Assembly (NCBI GenBank): GCA_003599885.1
Contig: QZKW01000090.1
Location: forward strand, 1 to 38,835
Direction: 5' to 3'
From: Desulfobacteraceae bacterium
GTDB lineage: Bacteria; Desulfobacterota; Desulfobacteria; Desulfobacterales; Desulfosalsimonadaceae
Length of the DNA: 38,835 bases
In this document: piece by piece, positions 9,642 through 17,098 of the stretch
Layout: each line of letters starts with the position of its first letter
Numbering within the stretch: position 1 is the first letter of the stretch
Program-made: the position numbers and the translations under genes
The notes under the pieces: generated by a model
What the model was told of the DNA's origin: nothing
What the model saw: only the letters and a program-made list of their open reading frames with translations
Database searches by the model: none

Positions 9642-9662
9642 TTAACGTGTTTAACACATTAA
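9642..9662. promoter_or_regulatory. 21-bp palindrome, probable operator upstream of gabD
   Basis: The arms TTAACGTGTT and AACACATTAA flank a central T, with one mismatch. The element lies about 93 nt before the gabD ATG. The symmetry and length suit a dimeric GntR- or LacI-type repressor, but no such regulator is encoded in the window, so the factor is unknown. Confidence 0.5.
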
Positions 9663-9734
9663 CAAAAGGATCAGCCGATTGAAAGTTGAAAAATTGGAGC
9701 GTGATGATCCCGATACTTCAGGCGCTTTGAATTT

Positions 9735-9772
9735 TTCCTCAAATTTTCATTTTATTTTCATAATTGTTTCAT
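9735..9772 (+). promoter_or_regulatory. 11-bp-phased TTCAT repeats, cre-tag-like response-regulator site
   Basis: TTCAT occurs at 9746, 9757 and 9768, exactly 11 bp apart, with a degenerate TTCCT at 9735 in the same phase. Each pair is TTCAT-N6-TTCAT. The E. coli CreB site (cre tag) is TTCACnnnnnnTTCAC, the same layout with one base changed. The array is 79 nt upstream of the VIT/VWA ATG, and a CreB-like regulator is encoded 3 kb downstream in the same cluster. Binding by that CreB homologue is inferred. Confidence 0.6.
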
Positions 9773-9851
9773 GATTGCCGGTCATCCTCATCCCCAGCAT
9801 TCGGTCATCCAATGATTTTTAAAACCAACAATCAATAAGGGGAAAACGGCA

Positions 9852-11858
9852 ATGAAACGATTTGAGACGTTAGCATTTTTGGGGTTTATGATCTTCTTGA
9901 TCTTCTCGGCGGCAAAGGTTTTCGGGGCGGAGGAAGGGGACATGAAAACCCTTTCCCCGTATTTTTTTGTTGAAAACGGGGATTCGGCGGCAGAATCGTT
10001 TCCGCTGAAGAACACGGATGTCAGCGTTCAGGTCAATGGCGTGATTGCGGATGTCGTCGTCCGGCAGACCTACGGCAATGAAGGTAAAACCCCCATTAAT
10101 GCCCGCTATGTCTTTCCCGCCTCTACCCGGGCGGCGGTTCAGGGCATGAAAATGACCATCGGCGAAAAGGTGATTGTCGCCAAGATAAAGGAAAAGGAAA
10201 CGGCGAAAAAGGAGTTTGAGGCGGCGAAAAAAAGCGGGAAGAGCGCCTCCCTGCTCAGTCAGCAGCGGCCCAACGTGTTCACCATGAATGTGGCCAACAT
10301 CATGCCGGGGGATATTGTGGACATCGAACTGCACTACACCGAGCTCCTGGTGCCATCGGAAGGGGTTTACGAATTCATGTATCCTACGGTGGTGGGGCCG
10401 CGCTATTCCAGTCAGTCCAAAGAAGACGCCCCGGAAGATGACCAGTGGGTGGAAAACCCCTATCTGAAAATGGGAACCCCGGTTGTCAAAACCACGTTTA
10501 ATATCACCAGCCGGCTGTCAACCGGCATGCCGCTCCATGATGTTGCCTGCACATCCCACGAGACAGCGGTCCGTTTTGAAGGGGCGTCGGTGGCCCATAT
10601 CACGCTGAAAAATGAAGGTGATTTTGGCGGCAACCGGGATTATATCCTCCATTACCGGCTGGCGGATAAACAGATTCAATCCGGTCTGATGCTTTACAAG
10701 GGGGATGACGAGAATTTTTTCCTTCTGACGGTCCAGCCCCCCAAACGGATCAGCGACAGCGATATCCCGCCCAGGGAGTATATTTTTCTGGTGGATGTTT
10801 CCGGTTCCATGAACGGCTTTCCCCTGGATGTGTCCAAAGAACTCCTGAAAAACCTGATCGGCGCCCTCCGGCCGGACGATAAATTCAATGTGGTTCTGTT
10901 TGCCGGCTGCTCCCAGTTAATGTCCCCGGCTTCCCTGCCTGCCACAAAAGAAAATATTGAAGCCGCAATCCGCACCATTGACCGTCAGCAGGGAGGCGGC
11001 GGCACGGAACTTCTTGCGGCGCTGAAAAATGCCCTTAACATACCGAGGGATGAGTCCTTTTCCAGAAGCGTGATTGTCGTCACCGACGGCTACATTGATG
11101 CGGAAAAGGCTGTTTTTGACACGATTCATCAAAACCTGTCGCAAACCAATGTCTTCGCCTTCGGCATCGGCAGCTCCGTCAACCGGTACCTGATCGAGGG
11201 AATCGCCCATGCCGGGATGGGGGAACCGTTTATCGTCACCAAGCCCGGAGAGGGGGCATCGGCCGCCAGAAAATTCTGCAACTACGTAAAAGCCCCGCTG
11301 CTGAAGGACATTAAACTGAATTTTGAGGGATTTGAGACATACGATCTTGAACCCTCAAACATTCCCGACATGTTCAGCGAGCGGCCGATTGTGGTGGCGG
11401 GCAAATGGAAAGGGGACGCGGTCGGCCAAATCCGGGTTTCGGGTAACAGCGGACAGGGGCCGTATCTTCAGGAATTTAATGTGGCAGACAGCAAGTCCTT
11501 GGCGGAAAATGCGCCGCTTCGCTATCTGTGGGCCCGGACGAAAATTGCCCGATTGTCCGACTTCCAGTTCGGCCGGGAAGAAGGGGCAAACCGGGAGGAA
11601 ATCACTTCCCTCGGCCTGAAATATTCGCTGCTGACCAAATACACCTCCTTTATTGCCGTGCACGAGGAAGTGCGCAATCCTGACGGCGCGGCAACGGATG
11701 TCAAACAACCCTTGCCCCTGCCGCAGGGCGTGTCCAACCTCGCCATCGGCCAGTCCATGACGAATGTGCCTGAGCCGGAACTCTATCTCATGCTGCTTCT
11801 GCTGGGGGTTTTTATTGCCTTTACACGGAAACGGCGGGTCGCGGGAAACCGGGGATGA
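9852..11858 (+). CDS. VIT/VWA-domain surface protein with PEP-CTERM sorting tail
   Basis: The 668-aa protein has a signal peptide (1-25), a vault/inter-alpha-trypsin (VIT) domain at about 35-170, and a von Willebrand A domain at about 308-480 with a complete MIDAS: D315-x-S317-x-S319, T385 and D412. Near the C-terminus it has the YSLLTKYTSF block seen in marine proteobacterial sortase-target proteins. The tail is a PEP-CTERM signal: VPEPE (639-643), a hydrophobic segment (644-657) and a basic RKRR end. It should be exported, cut and anchored by an exosortase; the next gene encodes one 39 nt downstream. The role is probably metal-dependent adhesion or surface sensing. An AAGGGG site precedes the ATG and TTCAT repeats lie upstream. 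It appears to be the dedicated substrate of this module. Confidence 0.9.
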   Translation: MKRFETLAFLGFMIFLIFSAAKVFGAEEGDMKTLSPYFFVENGDSAAESFPLKNTDVSVQVNGVIADVVVRQTYGNEGKTPINARYVFPASTRAAVQGMKMTIGEKVIVAKIKEKETAKKEFEAAKKSGKSASLLSQQRPNVFTMNVANIMPGDIVDIELHYTELLVPSEGVYEFMYPTVVGPRYSSQSKEDAPEDDQWVENPYLKMGTPVVKTTFNITSRLSTGMPLHDVACTSHETAVRFEGASVAHITLKNEGDFGGNRDYILHYRLADKQIQSGLMLYKGDDENFFLLTVQPPKRISDSDIPPREYIFLVDVSGSMNGFPLDVSKELLKNLIGALRPDDKFNVVLFAGCSQLMSPASLPATKENIEAAIRTIDRQQGGGGTELLAALKNALNIPRDESFSRSVIVVTDGYIDAEKAVFDTIHQNLSQTNVFAFGIGSSVNRYLIEGIAHAGMGEPFIVTKPGEGASAARKFCNYVKAPLLKDIKLNFEGFETYDLEPSNIPDMFSERPIVVAGKWKGDAVGQIRVSGNSGQGPYLQEFNVADSKSLAENAPLRYLWARTKIARLSDFQFGREEGANREEITSLGLKYSLLTKYTSFIAVHEEVRNPDGAATDVKQPLPLPQGVSNLAIGQSMTNVPEPELYLMLLLLGVFIAFTRKRRVAGNRG

Positions 11859-11897
11859 AAGGATGCTTTTTTGCGGTAGTTTAAAGAAGGAGAACGA

Positions 11898-12692
11898 ATG
11901 AAGATATTGCAGGGACGAAAGAACTCAATAGTGGAAGTGGTCCCGTATTTTATGGCTGCGATGGTTGCGGTGGGGCTGAAATATCATTACAGTCGGGCAG
12001 GCAGTGATGATCTTCTCTGGATACTGCGCCCCACCGCGGATGTGGTCGGATGGATATCCGGGCTATCATTTATATATGACCCTTCGGCCGGGTTTGTGAA
12101 TATGGGCCGGGGGATTGCCATTGCCCCGGCTTGCAGCGGCGTGAATTTTCTGATCATTGCCTATGTCATGTCATTCTTTTCCTTTGCCGGTCATTACAAC
12201 CGGATGGAACGTTGGCTGTGGCTGGCGGTCACGCTTTGCTGCGCGTATTTCTTGACCATTGGTGTAAATAGTATCAGAATCTTTTTGTCCATCGAATCCA
12301 TCGCTCATGGGATTCATCTGGGCTGGCTGACCCCGGAAAGAATTCATCGCATCGAGGGCGTTGTGGTTTATTTTTTCTTTCTGACCCTTTATTATCTGGG
12401 AATGAAATGGCTCACGAAATTTTATGATACCCGGAAAGGGATGACTGGCGGAATCAGGCAGGAGCGTAAGACATTCGCCTTCATCGGCATGGGACCGTTT
12501 TTCTGGTATCTTCTGGTGGCCCTGGTGGTACCGGTGCTGACCGGAAATTATCGGGAACAGGGAGGGCGGTTTATAGAGCACGGGGTTGTGGTTGTGGTAT
12601 CCTGCGCTTTGGTTCTGTGCTTACTTCACGGCATCCGCCGTTTCCTTTGGCCGATGACCAAGGCCAGAATTGGAGAAGCTTGTAAACCCTGA
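11898..12692 (+). CDS. xrtK: Exosortase, XrtK type
   Basis: This 264-aa polytopic membrane protein has the three conserved exosortase active-site residues in order: C79 in APACSGVNFL, R127 in NSIRIFL and H150 in ERIHRIEGVVVYF. Exosortases cleave CTERM tails of exported proteins at the cytoplasmic membrane and transfer them to a new anchor. The length and the HRIEGVVVYF block fit the short K-type exosortases rather than the long EpsI-fused types. An AGAAGGAG site precedes the ATG. It follows the VIT/VWA gene and precedes the CreBC-like pair, suggesting a one-enzyme, one-substrate system. No exopolysaccharide genes, the usual company of EpsH-type exosortases, are nearby. The subtype call is from memory of family features. 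Confidence 0.85.
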   Translation: MKILQGRKNSIVEVVPYFMAAMVAVGLKYHYSRAGSDDLLWILRPTADVVGWISGLSFIYDPSAGFVNMGRGIAIAPACSGVNFLIIAYVMSFFSFAGHYNRMERWLWLAVTLCCAYFLTIGVNSIRIFLSIESIAHGIHLGWLTPERIHRIEGVVVYFFFLTLYYLGMKWLTKFYDTRKGMTGGIRQERKTFAFIGMGPFFWYLLVALVVPVLTGNYREQGGRFIEHGVVVVVSCALVLCLLHGIRRFLWPMTKARIGEACKP

Positions 12693-12697
12693 ATTGT

Positions 12698-12798
12698 TTT
12701 CTGACCACGAAGAGCACGAAGTTCACGAAGGCAGGCATTGCGCAAAGCGCTTTTGGGCCTCTTTTTTCTTCGCGTTCTTCGTGTGCTTCGTGGTGAAA
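12698..12798. repeat. Imperfect inverted repeat (REP/MITE-like, CACGAAG-rich)
   Basis: Left arm 12698-12730 and right arm 12768-12798 are imperfect reverse complements built from iterated CACGAAG/CTTCGTG units, separated by about 37 nt. Elements with this ACCACGAAGnnCACGAAG pattern recur across many environmental proteobacterial genomes. It sits between the exosortase gene and the creB-like gene and would form a long RNA hairpin that could attenuate or protect the transcript. Confidence 0.7.
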
Positions 12799-12895
12799 TA
12801 CCCTTGTTTTTTTTAACAACTAAACCGTCATGCAAAAACAGCAGACGGGACAATATGGCTTTTTGCAGATCGGCCAGAGATTCGTAAGGAATGGA

Positions 12896-13573
12896 ATGCG
12901 GCACAAAGTACTTATCGTGGAAGACGAACCGGCCATTGCGGATACGATTCAGTATGCTCTGGAAACAGACGGGTTTGAAACGATCCGGCTGACATCCGGT
13001 CTGCCGGCCCTGACCTTGCTGGCAAAGGAACATGTGGACATGGTGGTGCTGGATATCGGTCTGCCGGACATCAACGGGTTTGAGCTCTGCAAGGAGATCC
13101 GGAAAACCCACAACATCCCCATCATTTTCCTGACGGCGCGGTCCGAAGAAATCGACAAGGTGGTGGGGCTGGAAATAGGCGGTGACGATTATGTGACCAA
13201 ACCCTTCAGCCCCCGGGAGCTGTCCGCCCGGGTCAAGGCCCTTCTTCGCCGGACCCAGCTTCCATCGGGGCTTGCCAGTTCACCGTCGTTTCAACTGGAT
13301 GAGTCCCGCAAGCAGATCCTGTTTTTTGGCAAAAACCTGGATCTTTCCCGGTACGAATTTGCCATTCTCAAAACATTTATCCTGCGGCCGGGTCATGTGT
13401 ATTCCCGCGACCAGCTCATGAACCTCTGCTGGGACGAGCCCGAATGCAGCATGGACCGGACCATTGACGCCCACATCAAAAATATCCGCAATAAACTGCG
13501 GGTCGTCAGGCCCGATATGGACCCCATCGTGACCCACCGCGGCATGGGCTATTCGCTCAATGAGGGATTATGA
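12896..13573 (+). CDS. creB: CreB-like response regulator (OmpR family)
   Basis: The 225-aa protein has a receiver domain (acidic residues E9/D10, phospho-acceptor D53 in VVLDIGLPDINGF, K102 in TKPFSPRE) and an OmpR/PhoB winged-helix DNA-binding domain ending in HRGMGY. The sequence and its overlap with a CreC-like kinase gene point to CreB. The frame opens at 12830, but the ATG at 12896 is preferred: AAGGA lies 5 nt before it and the receiver begins at once (MRHKVLIVEDE), giving the usual CreB length. It probably binds the TTCAT array upstream of the VIT/VWA gene. An alternative is that it belongs to the separate dedicated-sortase regulators (PdsR type), which have the same domain plan. Confidence 0.85.
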   Translation: MRHKVLIVEDEPAIADTIQYALETDGFETIRLTSGLPALTLLAKEHVDMVVLDIGLPDINGFELCKEIRKTHNIPIIFLTARSEEIDKVVGLEIGGDDYVTKPFSPRELSARVKALLRRTQLPSGLASSPSFQLDESRKQILFFGKNLDLSRYEFAILKTFILRPGHVYSRDQLMNLCWDEPECSMDRTIDAHIKNIRNKLRVVRPDMDPIVTHRGMGYSLNEGL

Positions 13574-15009
13574 GACTCGGCACGCGTATCTTTCTCTGCT
13601 ATGTGGCCATCCTGATCATCTGTTTTTCTTTTCCCATCAAATGGACCCTGGATAATCTTCGCATCCGCTACCTGGAAGGAGTGGAGGACTCCCTGTCGGA
13701 CCAGGCGAATATCCTGGCGTCATGGGTCGGGGTGCAGATGGAGAACGGGAATTTCAGGACCGCCGAACTTGTTGAGGTGTTTAAAGATGTCAACAACCGG
13801 AAGCTGTCGGCCAGGATCTACAGCATGCTGAAAACCCATGTGGATATGCAGATCTATATCACGGACGCCGCGGGTATCGTCATCTTTGATTCGGAAGACG
13901 CAAGCCGTGTGGGGGAAAATTATAATGAGAAATGGCGGGACGTGCAGCTGACCCTTCGGGGGGAGTATGGGGCGCGGTCGACGAAAACGGATGCAAAAGA
14001 CCCGGATTCATCGGTGCTTCACGTGGCGGCCCCCATCATGGCGGCGGGTAAAATCGCTGGCGTCCTGACAGTGGTGAAGCCGACCACCACCATCAACATG
14101 CTTCTGGCAACCGCCATCACCCGGCTGGAGCTGGTGTTCGGTATCTCCACCCTGGTGGCTGTTTTGCTGAGTTTTCTGGTTTCCCTCTGGATGACAAGCC
14201 CCATCAAACGCCTGACCCAATACGCCGACGATATGAGCAACGGGAAGCGGACGCCGTTTCCCCGGCTGGACAAGAGCGAAATCGGGGAAATGGGAAAATC
14301 CTTTGAGCGGATGCAGGAGGCCCTGGAAGGAAAGCGATATGTGGAAGGATATGTTCAGACCCTGACCCACGAAATCAAAAGTCCGTTATCCGCCATCCGC
14401 GGGGCGGCGGAACTGCTGGAAGAAAAAATGGCGCCGGACCAGCAGGCCCGGTTTTTGGGCAACATCCGCAATGAAGCCGGCCGCATTCAGGATATCGTGG
14501 ACCGGCTCCTGGAACTTTCCGCTCTGGAGAATCTGAAAATTCTGGAAAAACGGGAAAAGATCCTTTTCAGTTCTCTGATCCGGGCAGCTCTTGAGAGCAA
14601 GGATGCTATTTTGTCGAAAAAAGGGCTGCGGGTGGTGTCGCAATTTCCTTCGGATGTCATGATTGAAGGGGAGCCGTTTCTGCTGCGCCAGGCCCTGTCG
14701 AATCTTCTGCAGAACGCCATCGATTTCAGCCCTGCCGGAGGCAAAATTGAACTAAAGGGAGAAGTCGCAGGAAATATGCTGAATCTGTCCGTCCGGGATT
14801 ACGGTCCCGGCGTTCCCGATTATGCCAAACCGAAACTGTTTGATAAATTCTTTTCCCTGCAACGTCCCGACACCGGAAAGAAAAGCACCGGACTCGGCCT
14901 CAATTTTGTCAGGGAAGTAGCGCTTCTGCATAAAGGTGACATTTCACTGGACAACTGTCCTGATGGCGGCCTTCGCGCCCTGCTGTCCATCCCCTGCCTG
15001 GAAAAATAA
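13570..15009 (+). CDS. creC: CreC-like sensor histidine kinase
   Basis: The 479-aa kinase has an N-terminal membrane segment (about 7-25), a periplasmic sensor region carrying the CreC signature (ITDAAGIVIFDSED, VQLTLRGEYGARST, VAAPIMAAGKIAGVLTV), a second membrane segment at about 185-208, HAMP, HisKA with H267 in LTHEIKSPLSAIRGAAE, and a HATPase with QNAIDFSPAGG, RDYGPGVPDYA and STGLGLNF. The match to E. coli CreC extends over the whole length. Its ATG overlaps the creB stop as ATGA, so the pair is translationally coupled. In E. coli CreC responds to growth and fermentation state; here its position suggests control of a sorted surface protein. Confidence 0.9.
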   Translation: MRLGTRIFLCYVAILIICFSFPIKWTLDNLRIRYLEGVEDSLSDQANILASWVGVQMENGNFRTAELVEVFKDVNNRKLSARIYSMLKTHVDMQIYITDAAGIVIFDSEDASRVGENYNEKWRDVQLTLRGEYGARSTKTDAKDPDSSVLHVAAPIMAAGKIAGVLTVVKPTTTINMLLATAITRLELVFGISTLVAVLLSFLVSLWMTSPIKRLTQYADDMSNGKRTPFPRLDKSEIGEMGKSFERMQEALEGKRYVEGYVQTLTHEIKSPLSAIRGAAELLEEKMAPDQQARFLGNIRNEAGRIQDIVDRLLELSALENLKILEKREKILFSSLIRAALESKDAILSKKGLRVVSQFPSDVMIEGEPFLLRQALSNLLQNAIDFSPAGGKIELKGEVAGNMLNLSVRDYGPGVPDYAKPKLFDKFFSLQRPDTGKKSTGLGLNFVREVALLHKGDISLDNCPDGGLRALLSIPCLEK

Positions 15010-15041
15010 ACCTGTTGCCTTCTCAGTCGATCAGGTGAAGC

Positions 15042-15473
15042 TTATCCTTTCGTCGAAGTTAATGATTCTAAAGCGCTAATAAATTCATTCGGCCCGGAAA
15101 CCGGTAATTTTGAATTTTTAAAAGCGGCCATATTTCTTGTCACAATATATTTTGCCCCGGCATGGCATGCAGCCTCATGCAGAACAGCATCTTCGAAATC
15201 TTCAAATTTTGATGCGGCGGCATTTTCAAGCACCACACGATTCACAGGGGCAATGACGAAAAGCGAGAGGAGGGATCGGATATGATGTGAAGCAGCCTGC
15301 GCCCCAAGCGCTTTGCTGCTGATATAATGGATGGTGGTAACGGTTGTAGCGCAGATAAACCCTATAATTTCTGATTGTTCAACTTTGGATAGCAATAATG
15401 ATGCATCGTTTGAAAATGGTTCCCTATCCAGGAGAACGTCTAAAATGACATTGGTGTCAAATAAGGTTTTCAT
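15042..15473 (-). CDS. PIN-domain ribonuclease toxin (VapC-like, PIN_3 group)
   Basis: The 143-aa protein starts FDTNVILDVLLDREPF, the PIN_3 opening, with acidic residues D6, D92 and D95 and polar N114 in the positions expected for metal-dependent RNase activity. The second acidic position typical of VapC (E in a LAE motif) is not obvious in the TTVTTIHYI stretch, as in other PIN_3 proteins. Its ATG overlaps the stop of the RHH-type antitoxin gene by 4 nt (ATGA). The target RNA is unknown. It would be neutralised by the upstream product. Confidence 0.88.
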   Translation of the reverse strand: MKTLFDTNVILDVLLDREPFSNDASLLLSKVEQSEIIGFICATTVTTIHYISSKALGAQAASHHIRSLLSLFVIAPVNRVVLENAAASKFEDFEDAVLHEAACHAGAKYIVTRNMAAFKNSKLPVSGPNEFISALESLTSTKG

Positions 15474-15712
15474 AAATATTTTTCTTCTAAATAATTTTTA
15501 TAATCTTTTTCGTCTATTTGTTTCCCTTTAAGAATGCCCTTTAATGATCTGACCGTCGGCGTGAGGGCATCTTCCTTTTTTATCTTTTCATTTTTAATAA
15601 TTTCAAATAAATCCGAGACAATGCGCGATACGGACTTTCCGGTTTGCGCGGAATAGGCTTTTGCCGATTCAATTAAATCAGCGTCCATCCGCAATGTCAG
15701 TTTAGTGGTCAT
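15470..15712 (-). CDS. Ribbon-helix-helix antitoxin (DUF6364-like)
   Basis: The 80-aa protein starts TTKLTLRMDADLIESAKAYS followed by GKSVSRIVSDLF, the beta-helix-helix pattern of MetJ/Arc-type antitoxins; the C-terminal half is charged and probably wraps the toxin. It precedes the PIN gene with a 4-nt overlap. An AGGAGG site lies 5 nt before the ATG. It should bind the palindrome at 15730-15760 and repress its own operon. Confidence 0.88.
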   Translation of the reverse strand: MTTKLTLRMDADLIESAKAYSAQTGKSVSRIVSDLFEIIKNEKIKKEDALTPTVRSLKGILKGKQIDEKDYKNYLEEKYL

Positions 15713-15729
15713 GGGGGCCTCCTGTTGCT

Positions 15730-15778
15730 TGACGTATTTAATGATAATATTTATACGTCATGATATTAAGGGAGTCAA
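15730..15778 (-). promoter_or_regulatory. Toxin-antitoxin promoter with overlapping operator
   Basis: On the minus strand, TTGACT (15778-15773) and TATAAA (15755-15750) are separated by 17 bp, a good sigma-70 promoter. The perfect 8-bp arms TGACGTAT (15730-15737) and ATACGTCA (15753-15760) flank 15 bp and overlap the -10 box. This is the expected layout for autorepression by the RHH antitoxin. Confidence 0.65.
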
Positions 15779-15901
15779 CCGTTGTTTTTGCCGCTGGATG
15801 CCGGATAAATCTTAGGGTTATTTTAATTTAAGGATATGAACTGATTTAAGTTAATAAGTTAAGGGCGTCCCCAAGTTTTCTGAATATCGTATATGGCTTT
15901 T

Positions 15902-16957
15902 TTATGCGACCTTGCGATGGATTACCAAAAGGGCCGTTCCGCCCAAAATCAATGACAAGCAAATCATACCCCATTCTGAGAGGGTCGGGATAGCACTGCA
16001 ATCCTGAACTGTCAATTCGACGATTGCACATTCGCTTACATCACCATTGATTATGTTTCTTTGTTGAGCATAAAATGTCGTGGTGACAGATGGTGAAACA
16101 ACCAAAGAGGAACCTGTTCCGACAAATGTGCCACCGCAGCTTCCGGTGAACCAATCCACTGCTCCCAGCGCACCAACTCCCGCTGTCAGCTCTGTACTTC
16201 CTCCCCCACAAATCGTGTCCGGATTGGCGGCAGGGTCTGTCGGCACCGATGGTACCGGGGGATCACCGATAAAGACCCGTCCGGAATTGTAGTCAAGAAT
16301 GAACGTTACGTCCTCATTCGGTAGGCTTGTCGAAAATGCTATATTATTCAGGTTGACAGATCTGCCATCGGAGCCGAATCCATCCCAGCTACCGGTGTTA
16401 ACAATACGCGCTATGTAAGCTCCTGGTGTAGACACTGGATATACCAAACTATAAAAACCGTCACCGATATCGGTCATCTGTGTCGCGGGATTACTATTAT
16501 CCCATCCCTGGAAATCACCAACGGCGGTAAAACTTGCCGATGGCGAATCATTACAATTGACTATGTTCTGTGTCGGAAGGAAGATCATTCCCGGAACCCC
16601 GGAATAATTATTTGTGTCAAAAGTAAAGAGTATATCCTGATTCTCGTTAACGGTGTTTAGCCATGAATTTCCGCTGGCTGGAAAACTGATAGCCCAGTTT
16701 CCCTGCTCTACAATTTTCCATTCATAGTGTCCAGTTACAGAAATAGTATAAAGCAGCGAATAGATACCGTCTCCGGCTACCTGATCACCAAGGGTTCCAT
16801 CATCAACTAAAGGGTTTGATGTATTGTCCCAGCCATTAAAATTTCCGGCAAGGCACCATGGCTCTGCCAATACTTCTGTATCGTCCACACAAGATAGAAT
16901 CAGAGTAACCAAGAAGATCATAAAGAGAGACGAACACAGTTTATTTCTGTTTTCCAT
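15902..16957 (-). CDS. Exported IPTL-CTERM protein with two starch-binding-like modules
   Basis: The 351-aa protein has a signal region ending at a possible lipobox (LILSC), two tandem SusE/pullulanase X25-like modules (WCLAGNFNGWDN near 34 and FTAVGDFQGWDN near 142, each followed by GDGxYSLxY), an Ig-like domain with four cysteines (about 238-318), and the C-terminal signal IPTLSEWG (323-330), a hydrophobic segment and HRK. IPTL-CTERM tails are processed by exosortase-like enzymes. The only such enzyme here is the XrtK-type protein, whose known substrate type is different, so a sortase elsewhere is likely. Carbohydrate binding at the surface is the best guess. An AAGGAG site precedes the ATG. 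Confidence 0.82.
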   Translation of the reverse strand: MENRNKLCSSLFMIFLVTLILSCVDDTEVLAEPWCLAGNFNGWDNTSNPLVDDGTLGDQVAGDGIYSLLYTISVTGHYEWKIVEQGNWAISFPASGNSWLNTVNENQDILFTFDTNNYSGVPGMIFLPTQNIVNCNDSPSASFTAVGDFQGWDNSNPATQMTDIGDGFYSLVYPVSTPGAYIARIVNTGSWDGFGSDGRSVNLNNIAFSTSLPNEDVTFILDYNSGRVFIGDPPVPSVPTDPAANPDTICGGGSTELTAGVGALGAVDWFTGSCGGTFVGTGSSLVVSPSVTTTFYAQQRNIINGDVSECAIVELTVQDCSAIPTLSEWGMICLSLILGGTALLVIHRKVA

Positions 16958-17070
16958 TTATCCAACTCCTTAAGTTGCTGAATCAATGCGGGCCGACTTG
17001 TCAAACTTCTGGAAAGTCGATAATTATTCGATTTTTTTTAATAATGAGATTAAACTTTTAACAAGTTAAC

Positions 17071-17098
17071 CTATTACAGAAAAAATTTTGTTTGTCAA
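17071..17098 (-). promoter_or_regulatory. Predicted promoter of the IPTL-CTERM gene
   Basis: The minus strand has TTGACA (17098-17093), a 16-bp spacer and TAATAG (17076-17071), about 113 nt before the ATG. The -35 box directly abuts a 10-bp inverted repeat at the edge of the IS remnant, so the insertion may have supplied or moved this promoter. Confidence 0.5.

Larger units (their letters stand above)
9550..9851. other. Divergent intergenic region between gabD and the VIT/VWA gene
   Basis: This 302-nt stretch has no supported gene. It holds two distinct signals described separately: a 21-bp near-perfect palindrome on the gabD side and an array of 11-bp-phased TTCAT repeats on the VIT/VWA side. 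The ribosome-binding site of the plus-strand gene is AAGGGG at about 9836-9841. No clear sigma-70 -10 box was found downstream of the TTCAT array. Confidence 0.7.

Noticed and set aside
9550-9657. N-terminal extension of gabD to base 9657
   Set aside because: The added 36 residues match no aldehyde dehydrogenase, overlap a palindrome, and the ATG pair at 9549/9546 gives the family length and start.
12698-12798. A CRISPR array or tRNA in the CACGAAG-rich region
   Set aside because: The pattern is one imperfect inverted repeat, with no regularly spaced direct repeats and no cloverleaf.
12830-12895. N-terminal extension of the CreB-like regulator
   Set aside because: The ATG at 12896 has an AAGGA site at the right distance and the receiver domain starts directly there.
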